A program made the translations under genes and the position numbers. Under the pieces are notes generated by a model, which had not been told where the DNA came from, did not search any database, and was given only the letters and a program-made list of their open reading frames with translations. From contig NZ_CP059856.1 of NCBI RefSeq assembly GCF_009193325.2, forward strand, positions 496,001 through 560,000: DNA of 64,000 bases. The letters run 5' to 3'. Source of the DNA: Bacteroides zhangwenhongii. GTDB taxonomy: Bacteria; Bacteroidota; Bacteroidia; Bacteroidales; Bacteroidaceae. Below, one piece after another: positions 36,163-44,402 of the stretch. Numbering within the stretch: position 1 is the stretch's first letter; each line of letters opens with the position of its first letter.

Positions 36163-37458
36163 TTATTTATTTGTATCCATATTCGTTTCCAATACATATA
36201 TCATTTGAGGCTCAATTTCCGCTGTGCGTTCACCGTCTCCCTGACGGGTGTGTTGTACAAAGAGATGCAGTTTCCGCTGCTTTTTCCAAAGTTCCGTATC
36301 ATGAGAGGGTTCCCAGGCATCCACCGAAAAATCCGTCAGATCCGTTATCGTCCACTTACTGGTACCCACATCAGTCGTATGTGCCATCGACACACGGCTT
36401 CCTCGTTCCTCATCACGGAAAATATAAAAGACTTCTCCACCTTCTACCACAATACGCGGACGGGCAATAGGGATCATTTTCGTACCTCCGCCCTTCAAGG
36501 TAAAAGGTGTCCGGCGATCGGTTATCTGCCGTTGATGCCACATCTTCCCATCATTCCAGACGATGCGGTATTGAGGAACATCACTATCGGGTTCCCGCCA
36601 ATAAGTAGCTATATACGGATTTCCTCCCGCATCGGCACTCATACTCGTCTGATTTATCAACTCACAGTTTTGAGGTAACCGACAGGCATACTCCGCATTG
36701 GACAATTTGATCGGGAGTTCATATCGTTCTCCACTCGTCTTATACCAAGTTACCCCATTATCAAAAGAACGGGCATAACAAATATCATGGTTTGTTTCCA
36801 CATGCCAAGTCTCGCGCCATACCCATGAAAGATGAATCGTCCCTTTCTCATCAACATATAACTGCCAATAGGCATTCCGTTTATTTTCCCCGTCGATCAA
36901 TATATCCTGCACACGAGTCCATTTATGTTCTTTCAGCGAATAACGGTTCATTACCAGATTTCCACGACCCGAAGAACCGGAGCGGTAAACAAACAATAAA
37001 TCTCCTCCGGATAAAGGATAGAACTCCGGATAGGTGACATTTCCTTCGTCAACTCCGGTCATAGGCATTTTATCCCCCAGTTCCAAAGAACCGGGAGCAA
37101 TGCTCCGGCAATAATTCAATGGATGTCCGTGATGGTCAAAAGATACGTGTATGTATCCTTCTCCATCTATCATCATACTAATTATATTATGAGCATCCTT
37201 CACATTTCCCTGATATTGGGTGCGATGTAATGTCCATTGTTCCGAATCCAGTTTCCGCTTTCCAAGTACCAGATAGCCATCGTTATCGTAATAACTGATA
37301 TATTGTTCATCACCGTGTGTAACCAGCGAATTATTCCGAAAGACCGTCGTATTGATCGAAGTACAGCTATACCCCTTTCCCACTTCAACCAGATGCTGGG
37401 AACAGGCAATAACAGGGACAAGCATTATTCCGCAAAGTAGTAGCAGTATCCGTTTCAT
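36163..37458 (-). CDS. BNR-4 repeat propeller enzyme (GH145 / PL24-25-42-like)
   Basis: A 431-residue secreted protein with an N-terminal signal (possible lipobox VIAC, Cys19) and a seven-bladed propeller of the BNR-4 type. Characteristic segments are VTHGDEQYISYYD with His48, VSFDHHGHPLNYCRS (about 105-119), VTYPEFYPLSGGDLLFVYR and SGSSGRGNLVMNRY. The family includes ulvan lyases (PL24, PL25), rhamnose-glucuronate lyases (PL42) and the GH145 alpha-L-rhamnosidase that removes Rha from GlcA on arabinogalactan. The GH43_24-like and GH105 neighbours favour the GH145 or PL42 role, that is, uncapping rhamnose from glucuronate. The enzyme class (hydrolase or lyase) cannot be settled from this sequence. 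Confidence 0.82.
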   Translation of the reverse strand: MKRILLLLCGIMLVPVIACSQHLVEVGKGYSCTSINTTVFRNNSLVTHGDEQYISYYDNDGYLVLGKRKLDSEQWTLHRTQYQGNVKDAHNIISMMIDGEGYIHVSFDHHGHPLNYCRSIAPGSLELGDKMPMTGVDEGNVTYPEFYPLSGGDLLFVYRSGSSGRGNLVMNRYSLKEHKWTRVQDILIDGENKRNAYWQLYVDEKGTIHLSWVWRETWHVETNHDICYARSFDNGVTWYKTSGERYELPIKLSNAEYACRLPQNCELINQTSMSADAGGNPYIATYWREPDSDVPQYRIVWNDGKMWHQRQITDRRTPFTLKGGGTKMIPIARPRIVVEGGEVFYIFRDEERGSRVSMAHTTDVGTSKWTITDLTDFSVDAWEPSHDTELWKKQRKLHLFVQHTRQGDGERTAEIEPQMIYVLETNMDTNK

Positions 37459-37467
37459 ATTTATTTT

Positions 37468-38499
37468 TTATTTGTCAAAGATAGAAAGGTTCCATTTTTC
37501 ATGCCAAGGGATAGTTATTTTCCCATCTTTTACCAACACAGGCAGCCATACATAACGGGAATCTTCCAAATCCTTCTTCTTCCAACGGTCGAACATGGCA
37601 ATATATGCATCCTTCTTTCCGACAACGGGCTGGACATAAGTACTCTGGGCATAAAACGTTTTATCCGCATCCGGTCCCGTACAAGGGTTTCCGATTGTCT
37701 TCCATGTTCCCATAATCGAATCGGCTACTGCGATCTCGGCTATATTAGGATCCCAGCCAGTACAACCGGAGCTTAACATATAATATTTACCATTATATTT
37801 AAATACTGCCGGAGCCTCTCTCGATTCTTTTACGAAATTGCGTGTAAAACGTCCGCTCGGTTTCAGATAATCATCAGTCAGAAGGCTGATATACATCGTT
37901 TCATTATTTTCTGAAGAATAAAACTGATAAGCACGTCCGTCATCATCCACAAAAACAGTCTGATCGCGGCTCATCGCATTGTTCGGACGAAAACTTCCCT
38001 GATAAACGAACGGACCGACAGGAGAATCGGAAACTGCCACTCCGGCACAAGCCTTACTGTAATCAGCACTTTCCACATGGGCCCACATTACAAATTTGCC
38101 CGTTTTCTTATTATAAACCACTTTCGGACGTTCCAATACTTTGGAGGGATGCAGGTCATGATTCGGATCGTCTTTAACTGCCGGAAGTACAATACCCTCA
38201 AATTTCCAATTCAGCAAGTCTTTAGAAGAGTAACAACCTACTCCGGTCACATCCGTACGATAACACTCCCACGTAGCCCAGTCAGGCAAAATGGTTTTCC
38301 CTTTCTTGTATTCGCCATACCAATAGTAAGTGCCGTTATGATATAGAAGTCCACCACCATGGGCATTGATCGGATTCCCGTCCGTATCTTTCCAAACTTG
38401 TCCGGGGATAAAACTCGTATTCTTTTGAGCCTGTATTGATATCGGAGGGAAAGCTCCTATACCAACTACAATCAGCAATAATAATCTAATCATATACAA
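37468..38499 (-). CDS. GH43 (subfamily 24-like) exo-beta-1,3-galactanase candidate
   Basis: A 343-residue secreted five-bladed propeller enzyme. The signal peptide ends near SIQAQ. The opening motif INAHGGGLLYHNGTYYWYGEY (about 44-64), with His-Gly-Gly-Gly where many GH43 enzymes have the catalytic Asp, is typical of the GH43_24 subfamily, whose members release galactose from beta-1,3-galactan and can bypass side chains. Further motifs are ERPKVVYNKKTGKFVMW, SRDQTVFVDDDG, SREAPAVFKYNGKYYML and the closing AQSTYVQPVV. In the operon it would cut the galactan backbone while the BNR-4 and GH105 enzymes handle rhamnose and unsaturated uronic acid tips. Confidence 0.83.
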   Translation of the reverse strand: MYMIRLLLLIVVGIGAFPPISIQAQKNTSFIPGQVWKDTDGNPINAHGGGLLYHNGTYYWYGEYKKGKTILPDWATWECYRTDVTGVGCYSSKDLLNWKFEGIVLPAVKDDPNHDLHPSKVLERPKVVYNKKTGKFVMWAHVESADYSKACAGVAVSDSPVGPFVYQGSFRPNNAMSRDQTVFVDDDGRAYQFYSSENNETMYISLLTDDYLKPSGRFTRNFVKESREAPAVFKYNGKYYMLSSGCTGWDPNIAEIAVADSIMGTWKTIGNPCTGPDADKTFYAQSTYVQPVVGKKDAYIAMFDRWKKKDLEDSRYVWLPVLVKDGKITIPWHEKWNLSIFDK

Positions 38500-38521
38500 A
38501 ATAATTATCGGTTAATTTCTT

Positions 38522-39778
38522 TTAATGAACGGCATGATCTTTCGGAAAGTCTTTTCCTTCCCAGGCTTTCTTACTTGTCCAATCCTCAGCAGGTGATGTC
38601 CAAAACGGGTGACTGGCGGGAAGCCCCAGCGGAAGAAAAGCGAGTGACGCCATATATAAACTGCCATTATTAGTATACCAATCTGATATATTCGGCTGTT
38701 TACCATTGAATCCTAAAGTCAGAAACCCTTTTTCATTAAAGTTACGGTCATCACCGAACATCCGTTTAATAACCGCCGTCATAGCTGCACGTACTTGTCC
38801 GTTCGATAATTCTTCAGGAAGCCACTCTCTCCATGCCAGCAACGCCAGTGGTTGCAAAGTTCCCGTACGATAAGTGATAGAACGACCGAATACAGGGAGA
38901 GTCCCTTCCGGAGAAACAAACCGTTCCAGAATAATTCCGAAACGCTGCATTCGTTTGACTGCACGTTTATAATCACAGTCCGGCATATTCCACACTTTAT
39001 TCTTGCCGGCATTTGTCATAATCTCCAACGGTTCTATATACATAGGATGGAGCACAAAACTATTGTAATAGTCGAAAGCAAAATCCTTACCATCCGAATA
39101 CCAGCCATCACCGACATACCATTCCTCCACTTTACGCAGGGCCGAAGCAATGCGATAAGTATCACTAGCTGCACCAGCCTTACGCAAGAAAGATTCTACC
39201 GTAGCAGAAAAAAGCAACCAATTAGTATAAGGAGGATCTACTCGGCGAAGCTGTGTAAATTCAGTAATATAACGCTGTTTTGTGATACTGTCCAGCGGAA
39301 CCCACAAGGCATCATATCCTCTTATGAAACTTTCTGCAATATAGGCTGCATCCACCAACGTCTGCCCCTCTTTTCTCCATAACAAATAATCGGGACTTTC
39401 CGGATCTACAGCCTGCACATAACTCTTTAACGCCCATTCGCACAACTGTTTACGTTGAGCTCCCTCCACTGTATCATCATCCGGTAATGAAATCCAGGGA
39501 GCCAGTCCTGCCATCAAACGCCCGAAGCACTCCATATAAGTGACATTCTTATTTCGTCCATCCCATGTCGGACTCAACTCTACCAACATGTTCTGTTGCA
39601 ACTTGCCCTCACTCATATTACTAAGCACGGGTTCAGCCATTCGATATAATACTCCCGCCCACAGTTCGCGGTCGGTCGGTTCTTTTACTTGTTTTTTCTT
39701 TTTCGCAGACAGATCCTGTGCAGGGATCAACAACATTGCTATCAGCAACGGTAGTAAGTAATGTCTATTCAAATTCAT
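38522..39778 (-). CDS. DUF2264 family secreted protein
   Basis: A 418-residue protein of the DUF2264 family, which has an alpha/alpha-toroid-like helical fold and recurs in plant-glycan loci. It has a signal peptide (MNLNRHYLLPLLIAM..., ending near DLSA) followed by a Lys-rich stretch. Conserved aromatic motifs include FGRLMAGLAPWI, WLLFSATVESFLRKAG, GDGWYSDGKDFAFDYYNSFVLHPMY and YTNNGSLYMASLAFLPLGLP. No activity can be assigned from sequence. The toroid and conserved acidic and aromatic residues make a glycosidase or lyase role plausible. It heads the operon with GH43, BNR-4 and GH105 and has a canonical promoter box 26 bases upstream. Confidence 0.82.
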   Translation of the reverse strand: MNLNRHYLLPLLIAMLLIPAQDLSAKKKKQVKEPTDRELWAGVLYRMAEPVLSNMSEGKLQQNMLVELSPTWDGRNKNVTYMECFGRLMAGLAPWISLPDDDTVEGAQRKQLCEWALKSYVQAVDPESPDYLLWRKEGQTLVDAAYIAESFIRGYDALWVPLDSITKQRYITEFTQLRRVDPPYTNWLLFSATVESFLRKAGAASDTYRIASALRKVEEWYVGDGWYSDGKDFAFDYYNSFVLHPMYIEPLEIMTNAGKNKVWNMPDCDYKRAVKRMQRFGIILERFVSPEGTLPVFGRSITYRTGTLQPLALLAWREWLPEELSNGQVRAAMTAVIKRMFGDDRNFNEKGFLTLGFNGKQPNISDWYTNNGSLYMASLAFLPLGLPASHPFWTSPAEDWTSKKAWEGKDFPKDHAVH

Positions 39779-39803
39779 GATACTATTTTAGGTTTTTCGT
39801 CTA

Positions 39804-39811
39804 CAAAGGTA
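39804..39811 (-). promoter_or_regulatory. -7 promoter box for the DUF2264-GH43-BNR-GH105 operon
   Basis: CAAAGGTA is TACCTTTG on the minus strand, an exact TAnnTTTG match, 26 bases upstream of the DUF2264 start. Confidence 0.55.
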
Positions 39812-40008
39812 CTCCATACTTAGATAAATAGAGTCCAATTTTACGTCAAAAAGGGATACAAAAAGACCATTATTCGTATGAAAAGCTTTTATAAGGCTAT
39901 CTTTTCGCAAATGAATCTCATTGCCACTATATATAATACGACATTACTCCACTTTCCACCTATCCATTATTGCATATTTCAATGACCAACTATACTTTTC
40001 ATAATGCG

Positions 40009-41565
40009 CTATGCATCAGCATCAGGGATTATTTTCCACTCTTTAAGACCTCGTGTCTCGGAAGAGAAGTCAACGCCTATCTTGTATAACTTGCGGGGGT
40101 CTTTGGTAAAGGGCAGAGCATAACCCTTCTCCTCTATCTGACGTAAAGCGTCGTCGGCACTACCATCAAGTTTCAGTTCCATCACGTAAATATAGTCTTT
40201 GGTTTTCAACACAATGTCTATACGCCCATTACTAGTGGTACGTTCTACGTCGGTATAAAAGCCCAACATTTTAAACACCAAATACATCGCATTTTGAAAA
40301 TAAAGTTCCATCTTCCCCGTTATCTTGTAGTCAGTATCGGCAAACATGGATTGCATTCGCTGCATAAAACTTTCAGGAGCACCACGACGTATATCCATGA
40401 TAAAGTTAGTGATGAAAAATCCCGTCTTTTCTTCTTCTACCGGTGTGTAAAAAGGTATCAGATATTTAATGAAACCACTCTCCACTTCTTTGTTTGGAAA
40501 ACCCAACCGGTAGATATCAAATTCTTCATTATACCCCTTTATCGTGAGATATCCGCTCTGATAAATGACAGGAATAGGATTGCGTGACATGGAATCAATG
40601 CTATTCAAAAAGTCACTGGGAACTTGCTCTTCGGTTAGCTTGTCCAACTGGTAATTCGAATTCTTCATCAGATAAACAAGGAATGAAGGTGTGCCTGTTT
40701 CAAACCAATAATTGGCAAACTTCATTTTAGCTAAAGTATTGAGGATGCTGAAAGGATTATAAAGTCCTTCGGTTTTGTAGTCAAAATGATAACCATCGTA
40801 CTGTTCCTTCAGTTTCGTGTAACATTCCTTCTTTGCCAACCCGTTTCTTTCACCTAACAGCGCCACATCATTATCAAAGTATTCGTGGAGTTCTCCGTCT
40901 GTGATACCGCAAATATTGATATAGCGGTCATCCATAGAGATATCATTCAGGTTATTCAAGTCACTGAATACACTCACTTTGCCGAATTTCGTCACACCTG
41001 TAAGGAAAGCAAGTTTGATATAACGATCCTGTGTTTTAAGTACAGAGTAGAAAGCTTTCAGCGTACTACGATATTCCGCCTGTAATGTCTCATTACCGAT
41101 AGCCTGCAACATAGGCTTATCGTATTCATCCACAAGAATAACTACACGATGACCAGTCTTTTCGTAAGCACGTTCTACGATTCCCTTTAAGCGCAAGGCG
41201 AAGGTCACTTCTGTAGGAAAGGTGCCATATATCTCTTCCCATTTTTTGAGACTGTCATCAAGAACATGATTCAAGCTATCCATCGCATCATATTTGGCAG
41301 TATTCAAGTCAAGATGAAGAATAGGATGTTCTTCCCATTTATGTTCCAGCTTCTCGATGGCAAGTCCCTTGAAAAGTTCCTTTTTACCACTCAGATAAGC
41401 TTCCAGCGTAGAAAGAAGCAAGCTCTTCCCAAAACGTCGGGGACGGCTAAGAAAATAATAACGTCCGGTAGTAGCCATTTGATAGACTAACGCCGTCTTG
41501 TCCACATACACATAACCGTCATTTATCAGACTCTCAAAGTTCTGTATTCCTATGGGGTAAATCAT
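40009..41565 (-). CDS. AAA-ATPase-like / PD-(D/E)XK (DUF1703) protein
   Basis: A 518-residue cytoplasmic protein of the family abundant and variable in Bacteroides. The N-terminal AAA-like ATPase (about 1-280) has Walker A SRPRRFGKSLLLST (about 39-52) and Walker B VVILVDEYDKP. The C-terminal DUF1703 domain has a PD-(D/E)xK nuclease-like core: GRIDIVLKTKDYIYVMELKLDG (shown here by its G-R-I-D and E-L-K residues near 455-475), then a conserved helix. The cellular function is unknown, and proposals include mobile or defence-related activity. It has no functional link to the glycan genes on either side and is divergent from the regulator at 41727. Confidence 0.88.
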   Translation of the reverse strand: MIYPIGIQNFESLINDGYVYVDKTALVYQMATTGRYYFLSRPRRFGKSLLLSTLEAYLSGKKELFKGLAIEKLEHKWEEHPILHLDLNTAKYDAMDSLNHVLDDSLKKWEEIYGTFPTEVTFALRLKGIVERAYEKTGHRVVILVDEYDKPMLQAIGNETLQAEYRSTLKAFYSVLKTQDRYIKLAFLTGVTKFGKVSVFSDLNNLNDISMDDRYINICGITDGELHEYFDNDVALLGERNGLAKKECYTKLKEQYDGYHFDYKTEGLYNPFSILNTLAKMKFANYWFETGTPSFLVYLMKNSNYQLDKLTEEQVPSDFLNSIDSMSRNPIPVIYQSGYLTIKGYNEEFDIYRLGFPNKEVESGFIKYLIPFYTPVEEEKTGFFITNFIMDIRRGAPESFMQRMQSMFADTDYKITGKMELYFQNAMYLVFKMLGFYTDVERTTSNGRIDIVLKTKDYIYVMELKLDGSADDALRQIEEKGYALPFTKDPRKLYKIGVDFSSETRGLKEWKIIPDADA

Positions 41566-41594
41566 AATGGGATGGTATTTAAGTATTCACTACG

Positions 41595-41602
41595 CAAAGA
41601 TA
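41595..41602 (-). promoter_or_regulatory. -7 promoter box for the DUF1703 ATPase gene
   Basis: CAAAGATA is TATCTTTG on the minus strand, matching TAnnTTTG, about 30 bases upstream of the start codon. Confidence 0.5.
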
Positions 41603-41702
41603 AACGATTTCCTCGCGTAGACAAAGTGAAGGATGTTAAAAGATTAGGAATGATTATATCATAATTATTCCCTCTATCCTCTCTATTTCCGAAAGAAACA
41701 AT

Positions 41703-41710
41703 TACCTTTG
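41703..41710 (+). promoter_or_regulatory. -7 promoter box for the membrane AraC regulator
   Basis: TACCTTTG matches TAnnTTTG exactly and lies 17 bases upstream of the start codon. Confidence 0.55.
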
Positions 41711-41726
41711 TAAGATCGAAATAGCC

Positions 41727-44318
41727 ATGACTACCAATAGTTTGAGAAACATACGGATTCTGCTCTGCTTATTTTTCTGTTTCAGGATGACACCGTTCAT
41801 ATATGCCGGTGAATTCCTGTTCACCACCATCAATGCGTCGCAAGGATTGAGTGATAACCAAATACGTTATATCCTCCAATTGACCGACGGAAGAATGGTA
41901 TTCACCACCAGCGGTAATGTAAATTTATACGACGGTGTACATTTCAGCTATCTTCACCGCACCACGGAATACGTATATCCATTAAACCAATATAACGGGC
42001 ATTACCGCATTTACCAGAGTGGGGATTCTCTGTTATGGATTAAAGATACTCACAAACTGATGTGCATTGACCTGTACAGAGAGGAATACATTCCTGATTT
42101 AGATGCTTACTTTAAGAACAGAGAGATACAAGCCCCCGTAGAAGACCTTTTTGTAGACGATTCAGGACACATCTGGCTACTCATAGCTAACGAATTACTG
42201 GAATTAAACAACAAGACCCGTATAACCTTGCCCGACAAGTATTCCGGAAAATTGCAGGACCTGAATGCCGACAGTACCTCCCTATATTTATTCTATGACA
42301 CAGGCGAAGTGTCCTGTTACCACATAGCCGACCAAAAAACAGTATACAATATAGCCGCTTATCCTGCATCCGAACAAGCTGAATATCAAAATACTTCTCT
42401 CGTCGTCAAAAGCGCAGACGGCTTCTATCAACTACGCAACGGGCGTAAAGGCGGTTTATTCTATTTCAATAGCCACGAGCGCACATGGAAAAAACTCTTC
42501 GAACAGAACTATACTCTCAACACCCTTATCATTACCCCTAATGGTGAGAAAGCCTATATCAGTTGCGTTCACGGGTTTTGGATGATTGACCTCCACACAG
42601 GAACACAAAAATACATCCCCCTATTGAAAACCGGAAACGGACAGATTGTCTCTACCGAAATCAGCACTGTCTTTCAAGACCGACAAGGAGGGTTATGGCT
42701 CGGAACTTTCAATCGGGGTTTATTATATCATCACCCGTCCATGCATAAACTGACTCATATAGGTCGCAATGCATTTCCCGTCTCCCCGGAAGAAGAAATC
42801 AATATTGAATCTTTCGCCGAAGATAAAGATGGAAATATCTATCTGAAAGCTCATTCCCGAATTTATCGACTGACAGCTAATGAACAAAAATCCTATGTAT
42901 TAAAGTCAGCAGCTATCCCGTCTGTCTCTCCTGAAATACTGAATCGGTTGAACCCCAACAAGAACCATCATTTCAGAAATAAAGTATACAATACATTATA
43001 TACCGACACACGCGGCTGGACATGGGCAGGAACTCCTGACGGGCTGGAACTTTTTACCAGCGAAAACGACTCTATCCCACGTATCTTCTATCGTGAAAAC
43101 GGATTGAGCAATAACTTTATCCAGGGCATTATTGAGGACAAATATCGAGACATCTGGGTAACGACCAGTAACGGTGTCACACGCATCCACATAAATCCGG
43201 AGAATAAGAACATCAGTTTCACCCGGTTCAATCAGTTGGACGGTGCTTTGGACGGCGAATACATAAAAGATGCCGTATTCAGTTCTTCCGACGGCACTCT
43301 CTATTTGGGTGGTATTGATGGCTTTAGCATATTCCATCCCGACAAGGACTCCATTCATCCGATGCTTCCTGATCCGCCGGTTTTCACAGCCTTACGCTTG
43401 TATGGAGAAAAAGTGAATACAGGAAAAGAATATGGCAACCGCATCATCCTGTCCAAGGCTGCTCCTTATACAACCGAAATCGAACTGGACTATAACCAAA
43501 ACTTCCTGACTTTCGAATTTTCGGCATTGAATTATATCAATCATGAACGCACATACTACCGTTATCAACTGGAAGGTATCGACCCGCAATGGATGAGTAC
43601 ATTTGCAGGAAGACAGGGAAATGCGACTGTGGGGAAAGGTCTTCTTCAAGCTGTTTACACCAATTTACCACCGGGAGATTATACATTCAAAGTCATGGCC
43701 TCGGACAATCCTCTTCAGTGGAACGGCAAAGTGACAGCTATAAAATTAACCATCCATGCACCGTGGTGGAAAACAAGCACGGCTTATATCCTGTATGCAG
43801 TCATTTTATTACTGATTGCTTTCACCGGTATCCGATTGTATATCTATTGGAGCAGAAAGGAAATGGAACGCAAGCATAAAGAAGAGATTCTATTACTCCG
43901 TATCCGCAACCTGATCGAACAAAATAATTCTCTAACCTGTGGCATAGAAGAAACGTCTCCCGACCATCAGCAACAGGACACGGAAGAATCTGCATTTCTG
44001 GCACAAGCCATCAAACTGGTGGAACAGAATCTGCACGTCAATGGCTATTCGGTGGAGCAACTAAGCCGCGACCTCTGTATGGAGCGAACGGGATTATACC
44101 GCAAACTGGTGACTATGCTCGATCAGTCTCCCAGCCTCTTTATCCGTAACATTCGCCTGCAACGGGCAGCACAACTGATAACAGAGGGCAAGCTAAGTAT
44201 TACAGAAATTGCGGAAAACACAGGTTTTAGCAGTTCCAGTTATTTAAGCAAATGTTTTCAGGAAATGTATGGATGCCGCCCGTCAGAATATGCCGAAAAA
44301 GCGAAGAAATCAACGTGA
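41727..44318 (+). CDS. Membrane-spanning AraC-type regulator with propeller sensor, no kinase or receiver
   Basis: An 863-residue regulator with the sensor half of an HTCS but without the phospho-relay. It has a signal peptide (about 1-27, ending YAGE), two propeller domains of Reg_prop repeats (LSDNQIRYILQLTDG, VFQDRQGGLWLGTFNRG), a Y_Y_Y domain (about 590-675, TYYRYQLEGIDPQW), a membrane helix (about 685-708) and a short coiled linker. It ends in an AraC HTH (about 762-858, LCMERTGLYRKLVTMLDQSP). No HisKA His, ATP-binding N-box or receiver Asp is present. Direct signalling across the membrane, as in SusR-like regulators, is the simplest reading. It probably controls the adjacent GH31 gene (next on the same strand) and perhaps the flanking operons. 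The frame is intact, so this is not a frameshifted HTCS. Confidence 0.88.
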   Translation: MTTNSLRNIRILLCLFFCFRMTPFIYAGEFLFTTINASQGLSDNQIRYILQLTDGRMVFTTSGNVNLYDGVHFSYLHRTTEYVYPLNQYNGHYRIYQSGDSLLWIKDTHKLMCIDLYREEYIPDLDAYFKNREIQAPVEDLFVDDSGHIWLLIANELLELNNKTRITLPDKYSGKLQDLNADSTSLYLFYDTGEVSCYHIADQKTVYNIAAYPASEQAEYQNTSLVVKSADGFYQLRNGRKGGLFYFNSHERTWKKLFEQNYTLNTLIITPNGEKAYISCVHGFWMIDLHTGTQKYIPLLKTGNGQIVSTEISTVFQDRQGGLWLGTFNRGLLYHHPSMHKLTHIGRNAFPVSPEEEINIESFAEDKDGNIYLKAHSRIYRLTANEQKSYVLKSAAIPSVSPEILNRLNPNKNHHFRNKVYNTLYTDTRGWTWAGTPDGLELFTSENDSIPRIFYRENGLSNNFIQGIIEDKYRDIWVTTSNGVTRIHINPENKNISFTRFNQLDGALDGEYIKDAVFSSSDGTLYLGGIDGFSIFHPDKDSIHPMLPDPPVFTALRLYGEKVNTGKEYGNRIILSKAAPYTTEIELDYNQNFLTFEFSALNYINHERTYYRYQLEGIDPQWMSTFAGRQGNATVGKGLLQAVYTNLPPGDYTFKVMASDNPLQWNGKVTAIKLTIHAPWWKTSTAYILYAVILLLIAFTGIRLYIYWSRKEMERKHKEEILLLRIRNLIEQNNSLTCGIEETSPDHQQQDTEESAFLAQAIKLVEQNLHVNGYSVEQLSRDLCMERTGLYRKLVTMLDQSPSLFIRNIRLQRAAQLITEGKLSITEIAENTGFSSSSYLSKCFQEMYGCRPSEYAEKAKKST

Positions 44319-44402
44319 TTACTGTTTGTTTCAACCTGATTGTTGTCCGTTTTACTTGCCTCTGCCCTACTTTTGCTGCATCATAAAGCACTTAAAAAAA
44401 CC

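Noticed and set aside
41727..44318. A frameshifted hybrid two-component gene that lost its kinase
   Set aside because: The reading frame is continuous from the sensor through the linker to the AraC domain, and no kinase- or receiver-like codons are found in other frames.
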